From Acidobacteriota bacterium (lineage in GTDB: Bacteria > Acidobacteriota > Vicinamibacteria > Fen-336): a DNA stretch of 33,012 bases. This document shows positions 8,125 through 15,634 of the stretch, piece by piece. Where the stretch lies: positions 1-33,012 of the forward strand of contig JAJDNS010000031.1 in NCBI GenBank assembly GCA_022340585.1, given 5' to 3'. The notes beneath the pieces are model-generated. The model was given only the letters and a program-made list of their open reading frames with translations, searched no databases and was not told the DNA's origin. Position 1 is the first letter of the stretch, and the number at the start of each line of letters is the position of its first letter. A program made the translations under genes and the position numbers.

Positions 8125-8999
8125 ACCGTGTCGAGTCGGTCGAGGAGCTGGCGGGCGGTCTCTTCGGCTTCGCCCCGCTTCCCGCGGAGGACGAGCGCGT
8201 TCTCGACCGCGTGCTCCAGGGCCTCGAGGGACGCCTCGGGGCGCAGCCGCGCCGGGACGGTGTGGGCGAGCAGCTCCAGCACCGCCCGCCCCGCGCTGAG
8301 CTGAGACGGGCGCCAGGTGCTCCCCGGACGATGGTGGGCCAGCGCCACGAGCCCCACCTTCAACGGCCGTCGACCACTGACACCCCCCAGGTCCTCGGCC
8401 GTGCGTCTCCGCGCGTGGAGGTCGCAGCCTCCCGGCCCCCGGATCGAAAGCGGCTTCGGGAAGGGAAACACGCGGCCCCGGGCGTCCAGCACCGCGAACT
8501 CGTCCGAGTAGTAGTCGGCCCCCGCTTTAACGAGCTCCGCCACGAGCGTCGTCTTCCCGCTCCGGCTGCGGCCGGGGATCACGATGGCCCGTCCCCGCCA
8601 GCCCACGACCCCGGCGTGCACGAAGACCCTCCTCCGTGACTCCGCGGCCACCGTCTGGCGGATCTCGGATTCGAGGATCGCGAGGGCCTCACCCAGATCC
8701 GTCGTCCGGGCCAGGCAGCAGCGTCCCGCGTAGAGCCGCGCCGGACGCCGTGATCCCCGGGCCCCGGGGTCGACCCAGAGGGAGAAGAGCCGATCGACGA
8801 CGGCCGACCGGGACGGTTTCCAGGCCGGGGGGAGATGGGGGGTGAGGCGTTCGAGGATCCGCGCCTCGTTGGAGCGGATGCCGATCCGGACGCCAAAGGA
8901 CTCGACGCAGGTTCCCGCGATCCAGCCGAGCCGGTCGACTCGCTCCGCGGGTGGCTCGCCGCGACGCGGTTTCGGCATCACGCTGGGCAGGCTCGCCAT
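8121..8999 (-). CDS. HprK-like P-loop kinase (HPr kinase C-terminal fold)
   Basis: The 292-residue protein has a Walker A site GRSRSGKTT (143-151) preceded by VFVHAGVVGWRGRAIVIPG. A Walker-B-like YYSDEFAVLD (163-172) is followed by GRVFPFPKPLSIR, the arrangement of the HPr serine kinase C-terminal domain family. HprK-like proteins of this kind lacking the classical N-terminal domain are known in Gram-negative exopolysaccharide and PEP-CTERM/exosortase clusters, and the substrate is generally unknown. The neighbouring sigma-54-linked export operon (from 9410, divergent) fits that pattern, although I see no exosortase or PEP-CTERM protein here. I chose the ATG at 8999 because the longer reading frame to 9134 has no better signal, and a G-rich stretch (GGGGGA) sits a few bases upstream of 8999. 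The stop codon overlaps that of the convergent MglA fusion. Confidence 0.75.
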   Translation of the reverse strand: MASLPSVMPKPRRGEPPAERVDRLGWIAGTCVESFGVRIGIRSNEARILERLTPHLPPAWKPSRSAVVDRLFSLWVDPGARGSRRPARLYAGRCCLARTTDLGEALAILESEIRQTVAAESRRRVFVHAGVVGWRGRAIVIPGRSRSGKTTLVAELVKAGADYYSDEFAVLDARGRVFPFPKPLSIRGPGGCDLHARRRTAEDLGGVSGRRPLKVGLVALAHHRPGSTWRPSQLSAGRAVLELLAHTVPARLRPEASLEALEHAVENALVLRGKRGEAEETARQLLDRLDTV

Positions 9000-9202
9000 G
9001 TTCCCCCGACCTCGAGTCCCGCAGTGTAGCAGGTCCGACAGAGTGCTTCCGCTCCCCCCGGTCAGGCCCCGTAAACTCGAAGCCAAAGGCCAGATTTTCT
9101 CACAACAAAAGGAAGTTGCATCACATATGCTCAAGCGTTACACTCGCCCCCGGCTGACGTGTGGCTACGCGTTGATCGAATGACGTCAACGGTCTGGAGG
9201 CG

Positions 9203-9219
9203 TGTCTGTTTTCCAGACA
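9203..9219. promoter_or_regulatory. Palindrome upstream of the sigma-54 promoter, possible activator site
   Basis: TGTCTG and CAGACA form a perfect 6-bp inverted repeat around TTTTC. It lies about 100 bp upstream of the -24/-12 promoter match, the usual distance for an NtrC-type enhancer-binding protein site. It could instead be a small RNA hairpin. No regulator gene is in the window. Confidence 0.35.
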
Positions 9220-9315
9220 GGGACGGGGTGATCTGACAGGGGCGTTGCGGCTGCGAGGGAGTCTCGAGGCCCAGCGGTCGGGGGTTCTGCGTGAAGCCGT
9301 CGTCCCCACCCCCGG

Positions 9316-9329
9316 GGCACATTCCTTGC
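9316..9329 (+). promoter_or_regulatory. Putative sigma-54 (-24/-12) promoter of the export operon
   Basis: GGCAC at 9316-9320, five bases, then TTGC at 9326-9329 match the sigma-54 consensus (TGGCAC-N5-TTGCA). The spacing between the invariant GG and GC is exactly correct. Predicted transcription begins near 9341, giving a leader of about 70 bases before the ATG at 9410. Confidence 0.6.
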
Positions 9330-9409
9330 TTCGACCCTCATCGAGACAGTGTTTCCGGAGGGACGTGTCCGACATCGGAAGGCATCATGGCCAGGGGAGA
9401 CGAGGTGCG

Positions 9410-10879
9410 ATGACCCTCCTTGCCGCCCTGGTCCTCGCCACCACGACGGCGCGCGTCCAGGCGGTCCCCGAGACCACGCAGGAGGCCCAGGTCGAGCCAC
9501 AGGCCCAGGTCGAGCCACAGGCCCAGGTCGAGCCACAGGCCGAGGTCGAGCCACAGACCGAGCCTTCGCCCAGCACCGCCGAGCTGGCCCGGAGTCTCTT
9601 CCCGGGCGCCGCCGCCGGGGCCGGGGCCGGCGCCCCCGGCACCGAGGGGCAGGCCTCGGTGAGCGATCTCTATCCGCAGCTCTTCCCCGGGGGGCCGCCG
9701 CAGACGACCCCCGAGACCGTCGAGCCTGACGTGGAGCCGATGGCCGCCGGCTCCGGCGTCCCCTTCGGTCCGTTCCGCGTTCGCGCCGGCATCGACGCCC
9801 GCTACGTCGACGCCGACACCTACATCGAAGGCCCGGACAACCTGACCCGCGCCCGGTACCTCGAGGTCATGCCCCGGGTGGCCGCCGAGACGCCGTTGTC
9901 CGACGGGCGGCTGTCCCTCGAGTACCGGCCGTCCTTCCGGGCCTTCTCCAGCATCGACGAGGTCAACTCCAGCAGCCACCGCGCGAGGGCGGGCATCGAG
10001 CTGCCCGTCGGTCCCAGCGTCACCGCCAGGGTGCAGGACTCCTTCGTGAGCGGGGTGCTGGACACGCGCGAGGTCGACCCCGGGGGCGAGTACTTCTTCA
10101 CCCTCGGCCGCTTCCACCGCAACACCGTCGATGGCGGGCTGAGCATCCTCCTCAACCCGCGCCTGAGCCTGGAGCTCGCCGGCGCCGCCAGTGCTCTCCG
10201 CTTCCAGGAGGGAGCGAGCTTCTTCGACTACGACTCTCGCCTCGCCTCCGCGGGCCTGGGCTACGAGCTCACCCCGAGCCTGAAGACCACCGTTGTCTAC
10301 TCGTACGACACCGTTCCCACCCCGGCGGAGCGGCCCCAGGCCGCCTACCGCGCCCACAACGCCCAGCTCACGCTCACCGGGGACATCCTTCCCCTGGTCA
10401 ACGGCCGACTCACGGTCGGCTACCGCGACCAGAAGAGCCCGAACGCGGGCCCGGGCGGCACCCGCTACCGCGGGTTCACGATGGGGGGCTCGATCACCAA
10501 GCAGATCACCCACGAGTCGGCGGTGACGCTCTTCGTCAACCGCTCGACCCCGGTCTCCGCCTTCGAGGACAACGCGTTCTACGTCTTCACCGCCGTCCAG
10601 GGGACGGGGCGGTTCTCCCTGCCACTCGAGCTCCAGCTGCAGGGAGGCCTCGGCTATCAGTGGAACGACTACCGCACGGTGGCCGCCGGGGCCGGCGTGC
10701 CCCGGGAGGACCGCATCTTCGGGTACCATGTGGGCCTGCGCCGCGCCGTCCTTCGCCAGCTCTTCCTCAGCGCCGTCTACCGCCACGAGGAGCGCCGCTC
10801 GAACCTCGAACGCTTCGACACCGACTCCGACGGCTTCTACGTGCAGCTGGAGTGGAACGTCTTCGGGGACGCGCCGTGA
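9410..10879 (+). CDS. Outer-membrane beta-barrel protein of an exopolysaccharide cluster
   Basis: The 489-residue protein has a Sec signal peptide (MTLLAALVLATTTARVQA), then a Gln-Val-Glu-Pro repeat linker encoded by four 18-bp units (9485-9556) and a Gly/Ala-rich stretch. From about residue 120 to the end alternating amphipathic strands dominate (FRVRAGIDARYVDADTYI, LSLEYRPSFRAFSSI, LSLELAGAASALRFQ, and a terminal strand FYVQLEWNVF). A terminal aromatic strand is typical of outer-membrane barrels. Such barrels commonly sit beside Wza/Wzc-like genes in exopolysaccharide loci; the exact family is not certain to me. The ATG at 9410 is chosen because it gives the signal peptide and has GAGGT just upstream. 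It is the first gene after the sigma-54 promoter, and its TGA overlaps the next ATG (TGATG). Confidence 0.8.
   Translation: MTLLAALVLATTTARVQAVPETTQEAQVEPQAQVEPQAQVEPQAEVEPQTEPSPSTAELARSLFPGAAAGAGAGAPGTEGQASVSDLYPQLFPGGPPQTTPETVEPDVEPMAAGSGVPFGPFRVRAGIDARYVDADTYIEGPDNLTRARYLEVMPRVAAETPLSDGRLSLEYRPSFRAFSSIDEVNSSSHRARAGIELPVGPSVTARVQDSFVSGVLDTREVDPGGEYFFTLGRFHRNTVDGGLSILLNPRLSLELAGAASALRFQEGASFFDYDSRLASAGLGYELTPSLKTTVVYSYDTVPTPAERPQAAYRAHNAQLTLTGDILPLVNGRLTVGYRDQKSPNAGPGGTRYRGFTMGGSITKQITHESAVTLFVNRSTPVSAFEDNAFYVFTAVQGTGRFSLPLELQLQGGLGYQWNDYRTVAAGAGVPREDRIFGYHVGLRRAVLRQLFLSAVYRHEERRSNLERFDTDSDGFYVQLEWNVFGDAP
9485..9556 (+). repeat. 18-bp tandem repeat, four units, coding
   Basis: Three identical 18-bp units and a fourth with one changed base encode repeats of Ala-Gln/Glu-Val-Glu-Pro-Gln between the signal peptide and the barrel of the outer-membrane protein. 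Unit length and Glu-Pro content resemble the array at 1-224. Confidence 0.9.
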
Positions 10880-11703
10880 TGACGACAGCCCTCGCCTCGA
10901 TTCTTCTCGCCCTCGCCCAGGCGACCGCGGGGGCGGTGGCGCCGGGCCCGCCCCCGGAGTACCGCGTGGGTCCCGGCGACGTCCTGGAGGTGGTCGTCGC
11001 CGGCCGGCCCGACCTCTCCCGCCTGCCCACGGTGCAGCCGACGGGGGCCATCTTCTTGCCCCGGGCCGGGGAGGTGGTGGTGGCGGGGGCGACCGCCGAC
11101 GAGATCGCCGCGAGGGTGGCCCCTCTTCTCGTGGCCGAGGATCTGGAGGCGCCGGAGGTCTCGGTGCGGCTGAAGGAGTACCAGAGCCAGTTCGTCTGGG
11201 TGTACGGGGAGGTGCTCCACCCGGGACGCAAGCCGCTCCGCGAGGGGACCCGCCTCGTCGACGCGTTGCTCGATGCCGGCGGGCTCACCGCCCAGGCCTC
11301 GGGGGAGGTGGTGGTCGAGAGGCAGAAGGGCACCTTTGCCGACGGGGGCCACTCGCTGGTGGTCCACCTCGGCGGAAGGGACCCCTCGCCCCAGGAGCTG
11401 GAGGACCTGAGCCGGTACCTGCTCAGCGGCGACACCGTCCTCGTCTCCACCCAGCACTGGGTGACCCTGAGCGGCGAGGTGAGCCGGCCCGGCCGCTACC
11501 CGCTGGAGGACGGCATGACCCTGACCCGCCTCATCGAGTCGGCCGGGGGACTCACCCCCTTCGGGAACGACCGGATCGCCGTGGACCACGCCGACGGCCG
11601 GGGGGAGATCGAGGTCGACCTCCGGGCGGTCCGGTCCGGGAAAGCCGTGGACCCTGTCCTCTCTCCGGGCGATCATGTGGTGGTGAAGGCAAAGCTCCTG
11701 TGA
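10879..11703 (+). CDS. Wza-like polysaccharide export protein (Poly_export + SLBB)
   Basis: The 274-residue protein has a signal peptide (MTTALASILLALAQATAGAVA) and a polysaccharide-export domain (about 25-105) starting EYRVGPGDVLEVVVAGRPDLS and continuing PTVQPTGAIFLPRAGEVVVAG. Two SLBB-type repeats follow (about 110-170: VWVYGEVLHPGRKPL; about 190-270: VTLSGEVSRPGRYPLEDGMTL), ending with LSPGDHVVVK. Wza-family proteins form the periplasmic and outer-membrane export channel for capsule or exopolysaccharide. No lipobox cysteine is visible, so the adjacent beta-barrel protein may provide the outer-membrane pore. The ATG at 10879 overlaps the upstream stop by one base, and its own TGA overlaps the GTG start of the Wzc-like gene. 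Tight coupling supports one export complex. Confidence 0.9.
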   Translation: MTTALASILLALAQATAGAVAPGPPPEYRVGPGDVLEVVVAGRPDLSRLPTVQPTGAIFLPRAGEVVVAGATADEIAARVAPLLVAEDLEAPEVSVRLKEYQSQFVWVYGEVLHPGRKPLREGTRLVDALLDAGGLTAQASGEVVVERQKGTFADGGHSLVVHLGGRDPSPQELEDLSRYLLSGDTVLVSTQHWVTLSGEVSRPGRYPLEDGMTLTRLIESAGGLTPFGNDRIAVDHADGRGEIEVDLRAVRSGKAVDPVLSPGDHVVVKAKLL

Positions 11704-13847
11704 CCACGAGGCTCTCCCCCCGCCTGGCCGTCGAGCCCGCCCCCGTCGAGGGCGGGCCCGAGCGGGACTTCGACGTCCGGTACTACCTCGACCTGCTCTG
11801 GCGAAGACGGATCCTGCTCGCCGCCACCGCCATCGGCGGGCTCGCCCTCGGCATCCTCGGGGCGGAGCTCCAGGCCCCCCGCTACCAGGCCCGCACCCTC
11901 CTGCAGGTGATGCCGCCGAACCCGACCTCGCTCGCCGTCACCGACGCGCTGGTCAGCACCGGCAACCCCATCCGGGACCGCCAGTTCTTCAACACCCAGC
12001 TCAACGTGCTGCGCTCGCGGTCGATTGCAGAGCGGGTCGTGGAGAGGCTCAAGCTGGCCGACCGCCCCGACTTTCAGGAGGCGGGAGACCCCGCGGGCCA
12101 ATTCCTCCGGCACCTCGCCGTCGAGCCCATTCCCGACACCTACGTGGTGGAGGTGCGGATCACCGACGGCAACCCCAAGGACGCGGCCCTGTGGGCCAAC
12201 ACCCTCTCCGACATCTACATGGACTACAGCCTGGAGGGACAGGTCGAGGCCGCCGAGCGGGCCTACGTCTGGGTGAACGAGCGTCTCGCCGCGACCCAGA
12301 CCGACATGGAGGAGGCCCAGGACAAGCTCCTCAAGAGCTACCAGGGGCAGGACCTGTTCGTTCCCGAGGGCAGCGTCTCCGCCATCACCACGTCGATCAC
12401 CAAGCTCAACGAGGACCACATCCAGGCCCAGTCCCGCCGGATCGATCTCGAGGCCCAGCTCGGGGAGTTCGCGGCGATGAGGCGCCGGGGAAGCGAGCCC
12501 GACACCATCCCCCAGGTGGGCGCCGACGAGACGGTCGCCCAGATCAACGCGCGTCTCCAGTCCCTCACCCTGGACCTCGCGCGGCTGCACGAGAAGTACA
12601 AGGAGGGGCACCCGGAGGTCCAGAAGGTCCAGGTCCAGCTCCAGCAGCTGGAGAGGGACAAGCAGAATCGGGTCGCCCAGATCGAGGAGAGCCTGCGCGC
12701 CGAGTACCGCCAGCTCCAGAGGCGCGAGCGGGAGCTCAAGCAGGCCATCGACGGCCACAAGGGACGAGCCGCCGAGCAGAGCCGCAAGCTCACCGAGCTC
12801 GAGTCTCTCAAGAAGCGGGCCGAGGCCGCCGGGGGGCTGTACGGCGTGCTCCTCCAGAAGCTGAACGAGACCAACATCGCGGCGTCGTTGCAGAACAACA
12901 ACGTGCGTCTCCTCGACCGGGCCGTCGTCCCCACGCACCCGGTGTGGCCACGCAAGCGGCGCCTGGCCCTGGTCGCCCTCCTGGCCGGCCTCGCCCTCGG
13001 GGCGGGGTGGGTGCTCTTGCGGGATGCCCTCGACAACACCATCAAGGACGCCGACGACATCGAGCGCCGCCTGCACCTGGAGCTGCTCGCGTCCATCCCC
13101 CGCTACGGGAAGGACGACACCGCGCTGGCCACCGAGGCCTACCAGAACCTCCGCACCGCGCTCCTGTTCCAGCGGCACGGCGAGCGGGGCAACGTGGTCC
13201 TCATCACCGGCGCGGCGCCGGGCGAGGGGAAGACCACCACCATCCTCAACCTGGGGCGGCTCATGGCCGCCGCCGGTGAGTCCACGGTTCTCGTCGACTG
13301 CGACCTGCGCCGCGCCAATCTCCACACGCGCCTCGACCTGCCCCGCGAGCCCGGCTTCACCGACTACTTCGTCCGGGAGGCGGAGCTGAGCAGCCTCATC
13401 CGCCCCACCGGGCACGAGAACCTGGCGGTCATCCCCGCCGGGCCCCTGCCTCCCAACCCTCCGGCCATCCTCGCCCGTCCCGAGCTCGCGACCGCCCTCG
13501 ACCAGCTGCGCCAGGACTTCCGGTGGATCCTCGTGGACTCCCCCCCGGTGGCGGCGGTGACCGACGCCCTTCTTCTCTCTCACCACGCCGACTCCACGGT
13601 GCTCGTGGTGCAGCAGAACAAGGTGGACCGGCTCGTCCTCAAGCGGGCCATCTCCTCCCTCCGCAAGGTCACCACCGACCTGACGGGGGCCGTCCTCAAC
13701 GCGGTGGACGTGAAGTCGAAGGCGTACTACGGGTACAACTACCGGGACCGGAAGGACCCCGGGAAGGTCGCGGGACCGGACTCAGCGGGAGCGCGGCCGG
13801 GGGAGGGGCCGGCCGCCGGGGAAGTCAGAGATGTCTCTCTCTCCTAG
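11700..13847 (+). CDS. Wzc-like polysaccharide co-polymerase / bacterial tyrosine kinase
   Basis: The 715-residue protein starts at a GTG overlapping the previous TGA (GTGA). It has an N-terminal Wzz-type region with a first membrane helix (about 36-56). A long coiled-coil periplasmic part (~180-395) ends in GNVR-like sequence, with a PxxP-like THPVWPRKRR before the second helix (~421-440). The cytoplasmic kinase domain has Walker A GAAPGEGKTTT (504-514), Walker A' VLVDCDLRRA (530-539) and Walker B WILVDSPP (609-616). A tyrosine cluster follows (Y676, Y677, Y679, Y681), the expected autophosphorylation site. It should control chain length and export of exopolysaccharide through phosphorylation cycles with the Wza-like partner. 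No cognate phosphatase is seen nearby. The last 17 bp overlap the next gene. Confidence 0.93.
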   Translation: MTTRLSPRLAVEPAPVEGGPERDFDVRYYLDLLWRRRILLAATAIGGLALGILGAELQAPRYQARTLLQVMPPNPTSLAVTDALVSTGNPIRDRQFFNTQLNVLRSRSIAERVVERLKLADRPDFQEAGDPAGQFLRHLAVEPIPDTYVVEVRITDGNPKDAALWANTLSDIYMDYSLEGQVEAAERAYVWVNERLAATQTDMEEAQDKLLKSYQGQDLFVPEGSVSAITTSITKLNEDHIQAQSRRIDLEAQLGEFAAMRRRGSEPDTIPQVGADETVAQINARLQSLTLDLARLHEKYKEGHPEVQKVQVQLQQLERDKQNRVAQIEESLRAEYRQLQRRERELKQAIDGHKGRAAEQSRKLTELESLKKRAEAAGGLYGVLLQKLNETNIAASLQNNNVRLLDRAVVPTHPVWPRKRRLALVALLAGLALGAGWVLLRDALDNTIKDADDIERRLHLELLASIPRYGKDDTALATEAYQNLRTALLFQRHGERGNVVLITGAAPGEGKTTTILNLGRLMAAAGESTVLVDCDLRRANLHTRLDLPREPGFTDYFVREAELSSLIRPTGHENLAVIPAGPLPPNPPAILARPELATALDQLRQDFRWILVDSPPVAAVTDALLLSHHADSTVLVVQQNKVDRLVLKRAISSLRKVTTDLTGAVLNAVDVKSKAYYGYNYRDRKDPGKVAGPDSAGARPGEGPAAGEVRDVSLS

Positions 13848-14667
13848 GCCGGAGCTCCGCTCCGCCGGCGTGCTGCTCGCCGCCGCTCTCGCCGTCCCGG
13901 CGTCCGCGGCGGCGCCGGACGCGGCGTCCCTGGCCCGCCTCACCTTCGTCGAGCACGGGGTCGAGACCGGAGTGGCGAGCTGGGAGCAGGCGGTCGAGGG
14001 CCGGGGGTTCGACATCGGCCAGCGGCTGCGCACCGGTCCCGAGGGCGTGGCCCGGCTCGATCTTCCCTGGATGGCGCTCTCCGTCGGCCCCGGCTCCGAG
14101 CTGCGCTTCCCCGACGAGCACCTGCTCGCGGTGGTCGTCGAGAGAGGACGTGTGGTTCTCGACGCCAGGACCCACGAGGCGCTGAAGCTCGTCACCGCCG
14201 AGGGCGAGGTGCGGGGCCTGGGTCGAGCCATCGTGCGTCGGGAAGACCAGCGCACGATCGTGACCTGCATCGAGGGCCGCTTCGAGGTCCTGGCCTCCGG
14301 GCGGGGGGTGAGCCTCGTTCCGGGAAGCGGCACGGTGGTGAGCTCCGGTCGCCCCCCGACCGCCCCGGCGGACACGCCACCCCCCCCCGGCGAGGAGAGC
14401 CTGTGGCCGGGCCGGGACCCCGTCTTCACCAGCCGGGGCGAGCCCCTGGATCTCCGCTGGGAGGCCGCGACCCCGAGCTACCACCTCGAGATCCTTCCGG
14501 TGGGTGCGGACACCGTGCTCCTCGAACGGGACGTCGGGCCACCGCCGGTGCCGCTGAGCCTCCCGTGGGGCGGGGCCTTCCGCTGGCGCGTGGCCGCGCG
14601 CGACGAGCGGGGCCTCGAAGGGGTCCCGTCGGCCGAAGGGCTGATCTGCGTCGACCTCGTGGACTGA
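13831..14667 (+). CDS. FecR-domain-like secreted protein, export operon
   Basis: The 278-residue protein has an N-terminal signal peptide (about residues 10-30, ending PASAAAPDA). The next ~140 residues resemble a FecR-type beta region (GVASWEQAVEGRGFDIGQRLRTG, ARLDLPWMALSVGPGSELRF, VVERGRVVLDA). After a Pro-rich linker (~170-190) there is a fibronectin/CBM-like segment ending FRWRVAARDERGLEGVPSAEG. The same two-part design occurs in the convergent gene at 15635-16888, so the two are probably distant paralogues. The start overlaps the Wzc-like gene by 17 bp, so it is the fourth gene of the export operon. FecR-like domains in such loci probably act as periplasmic binding or structural modules rather than as iron regulators. 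No sigma factor gene is adjacent. Confidence 0.7.
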   Translation: MSLSPRPELRSAGVLLAAALAVPASAAAPDAASLARLTFVEHGVETGVASWEQAVEGRGFDIGQRLRTGPEGVARLDLPWMALSVGPGSELRFPDEHLLAVVVERGRVVLDARTHEALKLVTAEGEVRGLGRAIVRREDQRTIVTCIEGRFEVLASGRGVSLVPGSGTVVSSGRPPTAPADTPPPPGEESLWPGRDPVFTSRGEPLDLRWEAATPSYHLEILPVGADTVLLERDVGPPPVPLSLPWGGAFRWRVAARDERGLEGVPSAEGLICVDLVD

Positions 14668-14673
14668 GACGGG

Positions 14674-15633
14674 TCAGCGCGGAGCGTAGCCCCGGGCGGA
14701 CACGATGTCGCAGCGGAACGCGTCGGGACGCGGGCCCGCCTCGCCGGAGAACTTGCCCGTGTCCATCGGGTTGACCCCCGGCTTCCTCCGATCGGGGGCG
14801 ACCTTCTCGAGGAGGCTGGCGACCTCGTCGTCGACCGTCGCCGCCGGAGGCAGCAGCAGGATGGGCGTCGTACCCTCGACCATCTCGTTCCCCACGAAGC
14901 TCTGGACCTGCACGTAGACCTCGGTGACCCGCCAGGACGTGTCGTTGACCACGGTGAGCTCGAGACGGGTGCCCGACCACACCGCGACCTGGCGGAGCTT
15001 TCGCACCTCGGACATCGGAAGGTCCGTCTCCTCCCCGCCGACCGCGGAGGGAACGGGGGTGGCCGCCGGGGGCGGGGCCGTCGCCGTCGGGGCCGCGCCG
15101 GGGGCGGACGCCGGAGGGCCCTCGGTGGGAGCCGTCCGGGGAGTGGGCACCGGAGTGGCTGCCGGGGGGGCCGCCGGGGGGGCCGCCGGCGCGGGAATCA
15201 CGACCGCGGGCGCATTCTCGGCGGTCGTCCCCCCGAGGGGCACCACCTGGGGCGGGGCCGCCGTCTCGGAGCTTGGCCAGAGCAGCCAAGCCACCAGGCC
15301 CGTCACCACGACCCCGGTGGCGAGTCCGCCGTAGAGAAGAAGCGGGTTGGCACTGCGGGGCACCGGGGGGGGAGGCGAGGCCGGCACCTCGACCGCCGCG
15401 GGGGCCGGCGTCCGGCGCTGGGCCTCCTCGGCCTCCCGGCGCGTCAGGATCGGGGCGATCCGCTCCTGGACCTCGGGGACGTCCTCGGCCTGGGTCCAGG
15501 CCGGGTACCCCTTCCGCCAGATCAGCACGCTCCGGGGCTCCCGCTGGGTCAGGACGGAATCGACCAGCTGGCCGAGGGGCACCGGGCCCCTCCGCTGGTA
15601 GTCCTCGGCGTAGAACCAGCGCTCGCGGGCCAT
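14674..15633 (-). CDS. GYF_2-domain membrane protein with Pro/Ala-rich periplasmic linker
   Basis: The 319-residue protein has an N-terminal GYF_2 domain (about 4-55: RWFYAEDYQRRGPVPLGQLVD ... LIWRKGYPAWTQAEDV). One membrane helix (about 100-120: LLLYGGLATGVVVTGLVAWLL) precedes a long Pro/Ala/Thr linker (~125-200) and a C-terminal folded region (~205-319: VAVWSGTRLELTVVNDTSW ... VYVQVQSFVGNEMVEG). The C-terminal region looks like a beta-rich periplasmic domain, which I do not recognise. With the domain order cytoplasmic GYF, helix, linker and outer domain, it could connect a cytoplasmic partner to the envelope. The MglA fusion carries a related GYF_2 domain. Its ATG is one base after the TAG of the upstream FecR-like gene, indicating a two-gene operon. 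It ends 6 bp from the convergent export operon. Confidence 0.8.
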   Translation of the reverse strand: MARERWFYAEDYQRRGPVPLGQLVDSVLTQREPRSVLIWRKGYPAWTQAEDVPEVQERIAPILTRREAEEAQRRTPAPAAVEVPASPPPPVPRSANPLLLYGGLATGVVVTGLVAWLLWPSSETAAPPQVVPLGGTTAENAPAVVIPAPAAPPAAPPAATPVPTPRTAPTEGPPASAPGAAPTATAPPPAATPVPSAVGGEETDLPMSEVRKLRQVAVWSGTRLELTVVNDTSWRVTEVYVQVQSFVGNEMVEGTTPILLLPPAATVDDEVASLLEKVAPDRRKPGVNPMDTGKFSGEAGPRPDAFRCDIVSARGYAPR

Positions 15634-15634
15634 C

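Larger units (their letters stand above)
9000..9409. other. 410-bp divergent intergenic region: AT-rich island, palindrome, sigma-54 promoter
   Basis: No convincing gene lies here. An AT-rich island (about 9090-9140) stands out sharply from the G+C-rich surroundings and may hold the promoter of the minus-strand kinase gene. An 18-codon frame starting at the ATG at 9127 is too short to support. A palindrome (9203-9219) and a sigma-54 promoter match (9316-9329) are listed separately. The region directly before the 9410 start contains GAGGT (9402-9406) as a ribosome site. Confidence 0.7.

Noticed and set aside
9127..9183. 18-codon frame (MLKRYTRPRLTCGYALIE) after AAGGAAG
   Set aside because: Too short, spacing is poor and nothing supports translation; it lies in a regulatory region.
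9000..9409. c-di-GMP riboswitch before the export operon
   Set aside because: I looked for the conserved GEMM core because c-di-GMP genes are nearby and did not find it.
9387..9413. Eight-codon frame ending in ATGA overlap with the barrel-gene start
   Set aside because: Could be a leader peptide, but a frame this short with no other signal is expected by chance.
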